Shown: positions 1-8,987 of the stretch, piece by piece
How the letters are laid out: every line of letters starts with the position of its first letter
How positions within the stretch are numbered: the first letter of the stretch is position 1
Source: Zhongshania sp. R06B22
Lineage (GTDB): Bacteria > Pseudomonadota > Gammaproteobacteria > Pseudomonadales > Spongiibacteraceae
DNA length: 64,000 bases
Reading direction: 5' to 3'
Assembly: GCF_040892595.1 (NCBI RefSeq)
Contig: NZ_JBFRYB010000001.1
Coordinates: 682,001-746,000 of the forward strand
Program-made: the position numbers and the translations under genes
The notes under the pieces: generated by a model
What the model was told of the DNA's origin: nothing
What the model saw: the letters and a program-made list of their open reading frames with translations, nothing else
Databases searched by the model: none

Positions 1-60
1 GGGGCTGGCCAAGAACACGATTAAAAGTGCAGAAAGTGTGTGGCGAACGATATGTGGCAT
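1..60 (-). CDS. N-terminus of an exported protein, possibly S41 C-terminal processing peptidase (partial)
   Basis: Only the first 20 codons lie in the window. They read on the minus strand from an ATG at 60 as MPHIVRHTLSALLIVFLASP, a positively charged start followed by a hydrophobic run, which is a signal-peptide pattern. A GGGA-type ribosome site sits about nine bases upstream. It follows envC on the same strand after about 70 bases. In many gammaproteobacteria a CtpA-type S41 peptidase follows envC, so that is the best guess, but it rests on synteny alone. Confidence 0.45.
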   Translation of the reverse strand, partial: MPHIVRHTLSALLIVFLASP

Positions 61-130
61 GGCTGTAAATTCCCGAAACGACGTCAAACGACAGTTATTG
101 TATCTTGCTTTATCGGCGATTACTTCGCCC

Positions 131-1276
131 TTACTTGCACCAGCTGCGTGGGTCTGTTGGTTGACCTTTATAGCGAATTTCAAAATAAAGCCCGGCTTGG
201 CGTTGGCCGCCGCTGTTCCCTACAGTAGCAACAGCTTCGCCGCCTTTAACCCAGTCGCCTTCGGCGCGCAGCAGACTTTGGTTGTGGGCGTACAAGCTGA
301 GATAGCCACCACCGTGATCGACAATAATCAGTAAGCCTGCGCCGCGCAACCAGTCGGCAAACACCACGCGGCCATTGTGGATGGATAGCACCGAGTCACC
401 CTCGCGACCGGCAATTTGAATGCCTTGCCAGGTGACTGCGCTGCCTTGGCGAGATGCCCCGTAGCGATTAAGGAGTTTGCCGGTGACTGGCCAGGGCATT
501 TTTCCGCGCATGGCTTTAAACGGCTGATAGCTTTCTGGCATGGCGATATTGGTGATTTCTCGCTCAACCGCTTGTAAGACGCTTTCTAGGCTTTTACGTT
601 CCTTGTCGAGCTTGTTTAGTGAGCTGGTGTTGCTCAGTATTTCTCGGTCTAGGCCTGTCAGTGCCTTGGCGCGTTGCTGTTTTTGCTGCACAAGCGCTTG
701 TTGCTGACGTTTTAGCTCAGCGCTGGTGTTGGCTAAAGCTTGGGCTTCGGTTTTGATCGCTGGCTTTAGCAAGTCTAATTCTGACAGCGTGTCGCGGTAT
801 TTGCTGAGTTCTTCACTGCGCGCGCGATTAAAATAGTCAAAGTAGGTGAGTGTGCGGCTGAGCTTTTCGGGTTGCTCTTGATTCAGCAGCATCTTCAATT
901 GGCTTTCTTTACCGAGGATATACGCGTTGCGAACATGCTCGGCAATCAGCGATTTTTGACTGAGCTGCTTTTTGCGAAGTTGCTGTTGGCGTGTTTCTAG
1001 CTCGGCTAGCTTGCGCTGCTGCTGATCGCGTTTAGTGCTGGTTTGACGAAGTTTTGCAGCTAGCTTACCGATGTCGGTCTCGATCTTACGCAGCGCCTTG
1101 GCGGTGCTGCTGCGATCGTCCTGCTGCTTGCCAATCGATTTTTTCAGCGAGCCGATTTTTTCATTAAGACTGTCGAGCTGACGTTGGGTGTTTGCGTCAT
1201 TGGCGGCTACTGCAGTGCTGGTCAGTAGTAATAAAACCCAACATAGCGTGCGTAAATTGACAGCGCGAGGCAGCAC
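131..1276 (-). CDS. envC: Murein hydrolase activator EnvC (LytM/M23 domain)
   Basis: 381 residues. A signal peptide (hydrophobic stretch ending AVAA near residue 25) is followed by a long Gln/Lys/Glu-rich coiled coil (about 26-245) and a C-terminal LytM/M23 domain (about 265-381). EnvC activates septal amidases AmiA/AmiB in the periplasm during division. The M23 metal site looks degenerate: the usual HLHFE motif reads GLYFE here, as expected of an activator rather than an active endopeptidase. It starts 11 bases after the gpmI stop on the same strand, so the two are probably cotranscribed, an arrangement common in this class. Confidence 0.9.
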   Translation of the reverse strand: MLPRAVNLRTLCWVLLLLTSTAVAANDANTQRQLDSLNEKIGSLKKSIGKQQDDRSSTAKALRKIETDIGKLAAKLRQTSTKRDQQQRKLAELETRQQQLRKKQLSQKSLIAEHVRNAYILGKESQLKMLLNQEQPEKLSRTLTYFDYFNRARSEELSKYRDTLSELDLLKPAIKTEAQALANTSAELKRQQQALVQQKQQRAKALTGLDREILSNTSSLNKLDKERKSLESVLQAVEREITNIAMPESYQPFKAMRGKMPWPVTGKLLNRYGASRQGSAVTWQGIQIAGREGDSVLSIHNGRVVFADWLRGAGLLIIVDHGGGYLSLYAHNQSLLRAEGDWVKGGEAVATVGNSGGQRQAGLYFEIRYKGQPTDPRSWCK

Positions 1277-1287
1277 CTTAAATAGCC

Positions 1288-2844
1288 TCAGACGTCGCGC
1301 AATAAATTAACGCCGGTCATTTCGTCCGGTTGCTCAATGGTCATCAGCGCCAACATAGTGGGCGCGATATCGGCGAGCTTGCCGCCAGTTTCTTGCAGGG
1401 CGCGGCCTTGGCTGCCGACGTACACCAGAGGCACTAGCTCGGTGGTGTGTTGGGTGTGTGCCTGGCCGGCGTCGTAGTCAACCATTTGCTCGCAGTTGCC
1501 GTGGTCGGCGGTAATTAGGCAGTGACCATTTACTTCCATTACGGCATCGGTAACACGTTTTATGCAGGTGTCTAGGGCTTCAACAGCTTTAACCGCGGCT
1601 GCAAATATACCGGTATGGCCGACCATATCGCCGTTGGCATAATTACACATGATGGCGTCATATTTGCCGCTGCAAATTGCGGCAACTAGTTTATCCGTGA
1701 CTTCAGGCGCGCTCATTTCGGGTTGCAGGTCATAGGTGGCCACATTGGGCGATGCGATGAGCTCGCGGTCTTCGCCTTTATAGAGTGCCTCACGGCCACC
1801 ACTAAAGAAGAAGGTGACGTGGGCGTATTTCTCGGTTTCGGCAATGCGCAGTTGGGTTTTGCCGTTTTTCTCTAATACTTCGCCCAAGCTGTTGTGCATT
1901 TTTTCTGGGGGGTAGGCCACGGCCGCTTTGATGCTGTCGGCGTATTCGGTGGTCATCACAAACTCAGCCAACGCGGGCACGGTGTTGCGCTGGAACCCGT
2001 CAAACTCTTTATCGACAAAGGCGCGGGTGATTTCTCTGGCCCGGTCGGCGCGAAAGTTCATGAATATGACGCTGTCACCGTCTTTGATGCTGCCGTCGGC
2101 TTGGCCTTGGGCCTGAATAACTGAGGCGTCGACAAACTCATCATTTTCATCGCGGCTATAGGCAGCGGCGAGGGCGTCGGTCGCCGAGTCGTAGCGGTAA
2201 TCGGCGCCGGCTTCGGTCAGCAAATTATAGGCCTTTGCCACGCGATCCCAGCGGTTGTCGCGGTCCATGGCGTAGTAGCGACCAATCACCGAGGCTAAGC
2301 GGCCACGACCGAGTTCAGCAAATTTTTGGTCTATTTTGGTCAGCGACTTTTGGGCGCTGCGCGGCGGCGTGTCGCGACCATCTAAAAACGCGTGTACATA
2401 AATGTGCTCTGCACCGCGTTTGGCGGCCAGCTCCATCATGGCTAATATGTGATTTTCGTGGCTGTGTACGCCACCCGCAGAAAGCAAGCCTAGAATGTGT
2501 ACTGCTTTGCCTGCGGTCGCGGCTTTGTCGACGGCTGCGGTGTAAGTCGGGTTGCTAAAAAAATCGCCGTCGGCAATGTCTTTGTCGATACGAGTAATAC
2601 TTTGATACACAATGCGACCGGCACCGAGGCTCATGTGGCCAACTTCGGAATTACCCATTTGGCCGTCTGGGAGGCCGACGTCTAGCCCCGAGCCGGAGAT
2701 GAGTGTGTGCGGCGAAGTTTCCCATAGCGCGTCCCAGTTAGGGGTTTTAGCGTGGAAAATTGCATTGTCTTTGGGGTCTTCGCGATAGCCAAATCCGTCG
2801 AGTATAATCAGTACAACAGGTTTTTTGGTCTGCGTGTCGGCCAT
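1288..2844 (-). CDS. gpmI: 2,3-bisphosphoglycerate-independent phosphoglycerate mutase
   Basis: 518 residues, normal length for the Mn-dependent iPGM, which interconverts 3- and 2-phosphoglycerate in glycolysis and gluconeogenesis. The alkaline-phosphatase-fold metal motif LDGFG lies at 15-19 and the phosphorylated serine in [10 protein letters not shown] is Ser66. A second metal cluster shows as [13 protein letters not shown] and [11 protein letters not shown] near the C-terminus. It is first in a minus-strand pair with envC and divergent from the rhodanese gene across about 155 bases. Confidence 0.97.
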   Translation of the reverse strand: MADTQTKKPVVLIILDGFGYREDPKDNAIFHAKTPNWDALWETSPHTLISGSGLDVGLPDGQMGNSEVGHMSLGAGRIVYQSITRIDKDIADGDFFSNPTYTAAVDKAATAGKAVHILGLLSAGGVHSHENHILAMMELAAKRGAEHIYVHAFLDGRDTPPRSAQKSLTKIDQKFAELGRGRLASVIGRYYAMDRDNRWDRVAKAYNLLTEAGADYRYDSATDALAAAYSRDENDEFVDASVIQAQGQADGSIKDGDSVIFMNFRADRAREITRAFVDKEFDGFQRNTVPALAEFVMTTEYADSIKAAVAYPPEKMHNSLGEVLEKNGKTQLRIAETEKYAHVTFFFSGGREALYKGEDRELIASPNVATYDLQPEMSAPEVTDKLVAAICSGKYDAIMCNYANGDMVGHTGIFAAAVKAVEALDTCIKRVTDAVMEVNGHCLITADHGNCEQMVDYDAGQAHTQHTTELVPLVYVGSQGRALQETGGKLADIAPTMLALMTIEQPDEMTGVNLLRDV

Positions 2845-3000
2845 AATAAATCACTTCAAATCGGCTGGAATTAGCTCGTTAGTGTAACTTTTTAGCTACA
2901 ACGAGGCTATGCAGGGAAGGGTGAGAATTGCACAGTGGCAGTGTATACTCTCGCTTTTTTCGCGAATTGTGTTCACCGCGACGTATAAAGAGAGTTTTCA

Positions 3001-3410
3001 TGGAAAAATTAATCCCTTTTGTAGCTGAGCAGTGGATACTTATCTCAGCGTTAATCTCGTGCCTGCTGTTGTTGAGCTTTCACGAGTCACGACGCGCGGG
3101 TAAGTCGATTACTCCCCAGCAGATGGTGATCTTGATAAACCAGCAGGGCGCGGTGGTGGTAGATCTGCGGGATAAAGCTGAGTATACCAAGGGTCATATT
3201 CTCGACTCTGTGAATGTGCCCTTTGCGAAGTTAGACAAAGAACTTGAAGATTTAGGCGATAAAGAAAAACCGATAGTATTGGTGTGTAAGCTTGGTCAGC
3301 ACGCCACTGCGGCGGGCAAAAAACTAGGTGCTAAAGGTTATACCCAAGTCCACCGTTTGAAAGGTGGTATTTCGGAATGGCAGGCGATGCAGATGCCGCT
3401 GGTAAAATAA
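3001..3410 (+). CDS. Membrane-anchored rhodanese-like protein (YibN type)
   Basis: 136 residues from the ATG at 3001, which has an AGAGAG ribosome site eight bases upstream; an upstream in-frame start would add 24 residues without membrane or domain character. Residues 10-27 form one membrane segment and 35-136 a rhodanese domain. The active-site loop is CKLGQH with Cys96. Such proteins handle persulfide sulfur or act as thiol partners. The order rhodanese, grxC, secB is the usual gammaproteobacterial arrangement, so a role in redox or export homeostasis is inferred; the substrate is unknown. Confidence 0.88.
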
Positions 3411-3454
3411 TCGGTCAATATCCAAAAGTAATGGTATAAACGGGGAGAACGATT

Positions 3455-3709
3455 ATGGCGAAAGTGACAATCTACACAACACGATTCTGCCCATACTGTG
3501 TCCGCGCTATGCAGATACTTAGTAATAAAGGCGCAGATGTTGAAGAAATTGCGGTCGATGGTCGCAATGATCTTCGCAAGGACTTATTGACTCGCACCGG
3601 GCAGCGTACGGTTCCACAAATTTGGGTAGGTGATACTCATGTTGGTGGCTGTGATGAGTTGATGGCTCTTGAGCGCAGCTCTAAGCTTGATGGAATGCTC
3701 GCCTCGTAA
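3455..3709 (+). CDS. grxC: Glutaredoxin 3
   Basis: 84 residues, the standard length of GrxC. It is a thioredoxin-fold glutathione-dependent oxidoreductase with the dithiol active site CPYC at 12-15, the cis-proline in TVPQIW, and the glutathione-binding GGCDE motif. It reduces protein disulfides and glutathionylated proteins in the cytoplasm. A GGGGAGA ribosome site precedes the ATG. It lies between the rhodanese gene and secB with short gaps, probably one transcript. Confidence 0.96.
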   Translation: MAKVTIYTTRFCPYCVRAMQILSNKGADVEEIAVDGRNDLRKDLLTRTGQRTVPQIWVGDTHVGGCDELMALERSSKLDGMLAS

Positions 3710-3759
3710 TCAAGGCCGGCAATATTTTTTTAGTACCTAGAATTAGGAAGTAGAAAGTA

Positions 3760-4242
3760 ATGACAGATGAAGCACAAGCAAAAGCCCCGGCTCAAGCCAA
3801 GTTTGCCTTGCAGCGCATTTACATTAAAGACGCGTCGTTTGAATCGCCAAGCGCGCCCGTCATATTCACTAAAGCCTGGAAGCCAAAAATACAGGTTGAT
3901 TTGAATACCCGCAGTGCGGCAGTGGCTGATAATAATTTTGAAGTTATTCTTACGGTCACCATCACTGCCAAACTCGAAGACGATGAGACTGCATTCTTGG
4001 TAGAAATTCACCAAGGTGGTCTGTTCGTGGTAGAGGGCGTGGAAGGTGAGCAGATGCGTCAGCTCCTGGGTATCGCTTGCCCGAATATGCTGTTCCCGTA
4101 TTTGCGTGAAGCGGTTGATTCTTTAGTGATAAAAGGTGGTTTCCCCGCCCTAGCATTGCAGCCTGTTAATTTTGAAGTGCTATATCGTCAGGCACAGCAG
4201 CAGGCAGAGCAAAAAGCGGCAGCCGAACCTAAAACACACTGA
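3760..4242 (+). CDS. secB: Protein-export chaperone SecB
   Basis: 160 residues. The N-terminus FALQRIYIKDASFESP and the segment LLGIACPNMLFPYLRE are SecB hallmarks. SecB is a cytosolic homotetramer that keeps precursors unfolded and hands them to SecA. The Ala/Gln/Glu-rich tail after residue 145 is typical and probably flexible. An AGGAAG-type ribosome site is present. It follows grxC by about 50 bases. Confidence 0.97.
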   Translation: MTDEAQAKAPAQAKFALQRIYIKDASFESPSAPVIFTKAWKPKIQVDLNTRSAAVADNNFEVILTVTITAKLEDDETAFLVEIHQGGLFVVEGVEGEQMRQLLGIACPNMLFPYLREAVDSLVIKGGFPALALQPVNFEVLYRQAQQQAEQKAAAEPKTH

Positions 4243-4249
4243 TCTACTG

Positions 4250-4282
4250 GCGGCGCAGAGCTTTTACTAGCCTCTGCGCCGC
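4250..4282 (+). terminator. Perfect 11-bp hairpin between secB and trmL
   Basis: The arms GCGGCGCAGAG and CTCTGCGCCGC pair perfectly around an 11-base loop. No U-run follows, so this may be a transcript-stabilising or attenuating hairpin rather than a classical terminator. It ends 11 bases before the trmL ATG, and no clear Shine-Dalgarno lies in between. Confidence 0.55.
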
Positions 4283-4293
4283 AGATACCCTAT

Positions 4294-4755
4294 ATGTTTC
4301 ATATTGCCCTACATGAGCCGCGTATTGCCCCCAATACCGGTAATATTATCCGCTTGGTTGCGAATAATGGCTGTCACCTGCACTTAATAGAACCGCTCGG
4401 TTTTGATCTTGAAGAAAAGAAACTCCGCCGTGCAGGATTGGATTACGCCGATTTGGCGCGTGTGAGTCGCCACGCCAACTATGAAGATTTTCTAAAAGAG
4501 ATGGCAGGCAGGCGCATTTTTGCCCTAACCACCAAAGGCAGTCGCAACTACGCCGATGCCGAATTTAAACCGGATGATGTGTTGTTGTTCGGTTCTGAGA
4601 CCGCGGGCTTACCGCAAAATATTCGCGATGATTTAGGTATCGAACACTGCTTGAGAGTACCAATGATATCGAGCTCTCGCAGCCTTAATTTGTCGAATAC
4701 CGTGGCGTTGGTGAGTTACGAAGCTTGGCGACAAAATGGGTTTTTAGGCGTTTAG
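4294..4755 (+). CDS. trmL: tRNA (cytidine/uridine(34)-2'-O)-methyltransferase TrmL
   Basis: 153 residues, typical for TrmL, a small SPOUT enzyme that 2'-O-methylates wobble nucleotide 34 of tRNA-Leu isoacceptors using S-adenosylmethionine. The start [20 protein letters not shown] and the C-terminal knot motifs [10 protein letters not shown] and [18 protein letters not shown] are diagnostic. No strong ribosome site is visible before the ATG and an 11-bp hairpin lies directly upstream. The gene is followed by the repeat block. Confidence 0.95.
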   Translation: MFHIALHEPRIAPNTGNIIRLVANNGCHLHLIEPLGFDLEEKKLRRAGLDYADLARVSRHANYEDFLKEMAGRRIFALTTKGSRNYADAEFKPDDVLLFGSETAGLPQNIRDDLGIEHCLRVPMISSSRSLNLSNTVALVSYEAWRQNGFLGV

Positions 4756-4791
4756 TCATTCCCCTCGTTTAATTTTCGCGTCGAAGTAATT

Positions 4792-5131
4792 CCCCCTTTG
4801 AGCTCGCCGAGCATCTCATAAACTCCATGGGAGTCTTTTAGCGAGGACTGTTTGAGCGCAGCGAGTTCCGCAGCGTTCCCATTGAGTTTCTGGGAAGCGC
4901 AGGGCAGCCGAAGGCCGAGTGATGGGGGCGAATTTTCTTGCCTACTTCTTTTTTCGCAAAAAGAAGTAGGTCGCCTTAGGAGGCGAAAACCATATTGGTC
5001 GTGGGCTGAATTACTAAATTAGCCTAGTTTCGCCCAGCTGGGCGAGTGCCTTTTCTTTGAGCGGCTAAAGAAAAGGCACCAAAAGAAAGGCCGCCCCGGC
5101 TTCGCTGCCGATGGCAAAATGCCGCCATCGG
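4792..5131. repeat. Long hairpin-rich intergenic repeat, copy 1
   Basis: 340 bases, nearly identical to 5329-5668. It contains three nested palindromes in a row: a 13-bp hairpin with arms CCTACTTCTTTTT / AAAAAGAAGTAGG (4941-4970), a 13-bp hairpin with arms GTGCCTTTTCTTT / AAAGAAAAGGCAC, and CCGATGGC / GCCATCGG near the end. A diverged tail with AACTCGC...GCTCAAACAG continues to about 5248. The open reading frames in it are by-products of the repeat. No transposase or coding signal was seen. Confidence 0.9.
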
Positions 5132-5328
5132 TACTCTGCGCGCTTCGCAAGTAACGGCGCGTGAAAAACTCGCCTTCGGCTCAAACAGTTTCCCGCTTAA
5201 CCCGTTACTTGCTGCAGTGCTCGACAGCTACTCAAGGGTGGTGTGCTAATCTGAATGTTTATATAGCCAGCGAAACCTAAATAATTCTTTTGCTCTAATC
5301 CGGACAATGTTCGCGCGCGGAAGTAAAT

Positions 5329-5668
5329 CCCCCTTTGAGCTCGCCGAGCATCTCAGAAACTTAATGGGAGTTGTTTAGCGAGGACTGTTTGAGCGCAGCG
5401 AGTTCCGCAGCGTTCCCATTGAGTTTCTGGGAAGCGCAGGGCAGCCGAAGGCCGAGTGATGGGGGCGAATTTTCTTGCCTACTTCTTTTTTCGCAAAAAG
5501 AAGTAGGTCGCCTTAGAAGGCGAAAACCATATTGGTCGTGGGCTGAATTACTAAATTAGCCTAGTTTCGCCCAGCTGGGCGAGTGTCTTTTCTTTGAGCG
5601 GCCAAAGAAAAGGCACCAAAAGAAAGGCCGCCCCGGCTTCGCTGCCGATGGCAAAATGCCGCCATCGG
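5329..5668. repeat. Long hairpin-rich intergenic repeat, copy 2
   Basis: A 340-base copy of the 4792-5131 unit with only scattered substitutions and the same three palindromes. The following sequence to about 5855 adds further hairpins (GGCCTGAAGGCC; AAACGG/CCGTTT) and a diverged version of the copy 1 tail. Start-to-start distance from copy 1 is 537 bases. Confidence 0.9.
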
Positions 5669-5947
5669 GTTAACTCGGGCCATCCCTGGCCCTCGGCCTG
5701 AAGGCCGTCTTTTAGACGTTCAAAACGGCTTTCCTGCCGTTTTGTCATGGCTTACGGCGCGGGCAGCGTGCCCCGGAAAGAACTCGCTCCGCTCAAACAG
5801 CTTTTCGCTTAATCCGCAGTCCACTCCAGTGCTTAGCAGTTCCTCAAGGGTGAAAGAGTATCCGAGTGGAGGAGCTAATATCTAGGCTGTTGAGTTTTTG
5901 GCTATTATTAAAATTAAGCAGGATGTAGTTCTGAGCGCAGACGTTAA

Positions 5948-6174
5948 CCCCCTTTGAACTCGCCGAGCATCTCAGAAACTTAATGGGAGTTGTTTAGCGA
6001 GGACTGTTTGAGCGCAGCGAGTTCCGCAGCGTTCCCATTGAGTTTCTGGGAAGCGCAGGGCAGCCGAAGGCCGAGTGATGGGGGCGAATTTTCTTGCCTA
6101 CTTCTTTTTTCGCAAAAAGAAGTAGGTCGCCATAGAAGGCGAAAACCATATTGGTCGTCGACTGAATTACTAAA
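5948..6174. repeat. Long hairpin-rich intergenic repeat, copy 3 (truncated)
   Basis: 227 bases matching the first two thirds of the unit. It keeps the 13-bp CCTACTTCTTTTT hairpin but loses similarity after the segment ending GAATTACTAAA, before the second and third palindromes. The 3' end of ntrC begins about 80 bases further on. Confidence 0.88.
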
Positions 6175-6256
6175 ATGGCTTTTGTTTCGATTAGCTGGGC
6201 GAAACCCAGGCTTAACCTAGTTTGTGAATATCTAATAAATAGATCAGACGACGAAA

Positions 6257-7678
6257 TCAATCATCGTCGTCATCACCACCCATCCCCAATTCTTTAATCT
6301 TACGCGTTAGCGTATTGCGACCCCAGCCAAGTAAGTTGGCAGCATCGCGTCTACGCCCATGGGTGTGCTTGAGGGCGGACTCAATCATAATTCGTTCAAA
6401 CTGGGGTACTGCGCGATCTAGCAACTTATCTCGTCCGAGCATTAATTCCTGATCCGCCCAGCGCTTGAGATTGTCTTGCCAGTTGGAGGCTGGTGCCGCT
6501 TCGCCCTGCGGTCTTTCTAGTAGCTCTGGGGGTAGGTCATCTATATGTATTTCACGGCCGGCGGCCATGACGGTAAGCCAGCGGCAGGTGTTTTCTAGCT
6601 GACGAACATTGCCCTGCCATTCCATTTGGCAGAGATACTCTTCGGTTTCTGGACGTAGGCGTTTGGGCTCCACATTAAGCTCGTTTCCCGCGCGCGTGAA
6701 GAAATGTTGCATGAGCTTGGGAATATCTTCCCGGCGCTCAGACAGGCGCGGTAAATGTATGCGGATAACATTGATGCGGTGGAAAAGGTCTTCCCGGAAA
6801 GTGTTGTTCTTTACCAATTGTTCAAGGTGTTGGTGGGTTGCAGCAATAATGCGTACATCCACTTTAACGGAGGTGTGACCACCAACGCGGTAGAATTCGC
6901 CGTCTGCCAGCACTCGCAGCAATCGGGTCTGCGTGTCTGCGGGCATGTCGCCGATTTCATCTAAAAATAGTGAGCCGCCATTGGCTTGTTCAAAGCGGCC
7001 TCGGCGCTGCGCGCTCGCGCCGGTGAATGCGCCTTTCTCATGGCCAAATAGTTCGGATTCCATTAAGTCTTTGGGGATAGCCGCCATGTTTAAGGCGATA
7101 AAGGGTTTATTCGCTCTCGGGCTGTGGCGGTGTAAGGCTTGGGCAACTAACTCTTTACCGGTACCTGATTCACCGTTGATCAGAACGGTAATATTGGACT
7201 GTGCCAGACGGCCAATGGCGCGAAAGACTTCCTGCATTGCCGGTGCTTCACCGATGATCTCGGTGGTTTCGAGTGGCTCTTGCTCGGGCAGTAAATTGCG
7301 GTTTTTGTTGGCGTGCTGCAGCGCGCGTTGGGTGGTGGCTACGGCCTCATCAACGTCAAAGGGCTTTGGCAGGTATTCAAATGCGCCGCCTTGATAGGAG
7401 GCTACTGCGCTGTCTAAGTCTGAATGCGCGGTAGTAATAATAACGGGTAGACCTGGATGGGCGGCGGTAATTCTGGATAATAACTTCAGACCATCGATGC
7501 CGGGCATGCGAATGTCGCTGATGATGGCGTCGGGGACCTCATCTTCAAGATGTCCCAATAATTCGTCGCCGTTCTCAAAGCAGCGGGTAATGATGCCGGC
7601 TTGAGTGAGGGCTTTTTCGAGTACCCAGCGTATAGATTTGTCGTCGTCTGCTATCCAGACAGAATTGGCTTGGCTCAT
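6257..7678 (-). CDS. ntrC: Nitrogen regulation response regulator NtrC (GlnG)
   Basis: 473 residues. The order is a receiver domain (1-125; phosphoacceptor Asp55 in SDIRMPG), a sigma-54-interacting AAA+ domain (about 140-380; Walker A GESGTGKE, GAFTGA loop contacting sigma-54), and a C-terminal Fis-type helix-turn-helix (about 430-465, RRRDAANLLGWGRNTLTRKI). When phosphorylated by NtrB it activates sigma-54 promoters under nitrogen limitation. Its ATG overlaps the ntrB stop by four bases (ATGA), implying translational coupling. The run of Asp at the C-terminus is a minor oddity. Confidence 0.97.
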   Translation of the reverse strand: MSQANSVWIADDDKSIRWVLEKALTQAGIITRCFENGDELLGHLEDEVPDAIISDIRMPGIDGLKLLSRITAAHPGLPVIITTAHSDLDSAVASYQGGAFEYLPKPFDVDEAVATTQRALQHANKNRNLLPEQEPLETTEIIGEAPAMQEVFRAIGRLAQSNITVLINGESGTGKELVAQALHRHSPRANKPFIALNMAAIPKDLMESELFGHEKGAFTGASAQRRGRFEQANGGSLFLDEIGDMPADTQTRLLRVLADGEFYRVGGHTSVKVDVRIIAATHQHLEQLVKNNTFREDLFHRINVIRIHLPRLSERREDIPKLMQHFFTRAGNELNVEPKRLRPETEEYLCQMEWQGNVRQLENTCRWLTVMAAGREIHIDDLPPELLERPQGEAAPASNWQDNLKRWADQELMLGRDKLLDRAVPQFERIMIESALKHTHGRRRDAANLLGWGRNTLTRKIKELGMGGDDDDD

Positions 7679-8751
7679 GAGGCGTGCTCCAGGGGAATGT
7701 GTAGCGAAAACACGGTGTTGCCGGGTTCGCTACTGCATTCGATAAGGCCGTTATGTTGGTAGAGTATTGACTGAGCAATAGATAGTCCGAGCCCGGTACC
7801 TTGAGCGCGGCCGCTAACCATAGGTAAAAATATTGAGGCGCGAAGGTCTGCTGGAATACCTGGACCGTTGTCGATGATGTCAGTGCTGCACACTAGGCGG
7901 TGGCGGTTTGAGCCAATAGTGAGTTGGCGTATGGTGCGAGTGCGTATAGTGATGGTTGGATCTCTATCGCTGGCGGAATCTTGCCGAAGCGCCTGCTTGG
8001 CGTTGCGGACGACATTTAGGAAGGCTTGAATAAGTTGTTCGCGATCGCCAAGTATGTCTGGAATACTGGGGTCGTAGTCGCGAATAATGTGAATGCTACC
8101 TTCGTTTTCTACTTCAACAAGCTGCCTTACCCGCTCTAATACCTCGTGAATATTAGTCCTTTGTTTCTCTGGTGCGCGGTGGGGCCCTAGCATTGTGTCG
8201 ACTAGATTTCGCAGGCGGTCAGCTTCCTCAATAATAATATTGGTGTAGTCGTGTAGCTTGGGGTCGCTAAGTTCGCGAGCCAGTAGCTGGGCCGCACCGC
8301 GCAGGCCGCCCAAGGGGTTTTTAACTTCGTGGGCAATGCCGCGAATTAGCGCTTGGCTATTTTGCTGCGATGACAGCAGGCCTTCTTCGCGGCTGATACG
8401 GATAAGTCTGTCTAATGGCTGTAGTTCGATGATTAGTGAGGTGCGGCGGTTTTCGGTCACCGGGGTCACCGCGTAGTCGACCGTTATCTCTGCGCCGGAA
8501 CGCAGGGTTAAAACAGTTTCTCGCTTGGTATAGGCCTCACAGTTATTGATGGCGTCTAGCAGCTTAACGAGGGTGTCTTCCTGTTCATGAAATAGCTTAG
8601 TAATAGCTTCGCCGTGAATACGTTGGTCAGATACCGCCAATAGTGACTCTGCAGCCGGATTAATATAATTAACAGTCAGGTTCGGCTCTACCAACAGTAT
8701 TGCTGTTTTTAAGTTGTCGAGAATTTGATGGTACATATTGATCGGAGGCAT
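7675..8751 (-). CDS. ntrB: Nitrogen regulation sensor kinase NtrB (GlnL)
   Basis: 358 residues with no membrane segments, as expected for the cytosolic PII-responsive kinase. An N-terminal PAS domain (about 5-110) is followed by a HisKA domain with phosphorylated His141 (GIAHEVKNPLGG) and a HATPase domain with the G boxes DNGPGIP and GTGLGLSIAQ. It phosphorylates or dephosphorylates NtrC depending on PII. A sigma-54-type promoter and an NtrC box lie upstream, so the operon is probably autoregulated. Confidence 0.96.
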   Translation of the reverse strand: MPPINMYHQILDNLKTAILLVEPNLTVNYINPAAESLLAVSDQRIHGEAITKLFHEQEDTLVKLLDAINNCEAYTKRETVLTLRSGAEITVDYAVTPVTENRRTSLIIELQPLDRLIRISREEGLLSSQQNSQALIRGIAHEVKNPLGGLRGAAQLLARELSDPKLHDYTNIIIEEADRLRNLVDTMLGPHRAPEKQRTNIHEVLERVRQLVEVENEGSIHIIRDYDPSIPDILGDREQLIQAFLNVVRNAKQALRQDSASDRDPTITIRTRTIRQLTIGSNRHRLVCSTDIIDNGPGIPADLRASIFLPMVSGRAQGTGLGLSIAQSILYQHNGLIECSSEPGNTVFSLHIPLEHAS

Positions 8752-8786
8752 AAGGTCGCCAGTGTGTGCGTTATGTCTTGCCTAGT

Positions 8787-8802
8787 AGCAATTTCTAGGC
8801 CA
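8787..8802 (-). promoter_or_regulatory. Sigma-54 (RpoN) promoter for ntrBC
   Basis: On the minus strand the element reads TGGCCTAGAAATTGCT. It matches the -24/-12 consensus TGGCACG-N4-TTGCW with the invariant GG and GC exactly twelve bases apart. Transcription would start near 8776, about 25 bases before the ntrB ATG. Matched by eye. Confidence 0.65.
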
Positions 8803-8939
8803 AGCGAAAGCTACGGGGGTTTATGGGTGATTCAGCAAATTTATCAAGCAGAATGATCTAAAAGCCCTGTTTTGGGGCTATATCCACAGTAAGTACACGG
8901 CTTTTTCTTGGGGCGGAATTGCCATGATATTTCATATTA

Positions 8940-8956
8940 TGCACACATAAGGTGCA
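8940..8956. promoter_or_regulatory. NtrC-binding box upstream of ntrBC
   Basis: TGCACACATAAGGTGCA is a 17-base near-palindrome fitting the NtrC enhancer consensus TGCAC-N7-GTGCA. It lies about 140-170 bases upstream of the predicted sigma-54 start for ntrB, a normal enhancer distance, between the end of the DUF4124 gene and ntrB. Confidence 0.65.
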
Positions 8957-8987
8957 AACAAATACTTAATAATAAAGTGCAGAGAGA

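Noticed and set aside
3730-4014. 94-codon minus-strand frame over secB
   Set aside because: Antisense to secB, without a domain or ribosome site.
5371-5559. Open frames encoding nearly identical 60-75 residue products in the repeats (also 5990-6220)
   Set aside because: The shared frame follows the repeat and runs through hairpins; there is no ribosome site and copy 1 does not keep the same frame in usable form. They are repeat artefacts.
6933-7394. 153-codon plus-strand frame in ntrC
   Set aside because: It is a shadow of the AAA+ domain with no start signal and low-complexity composition.
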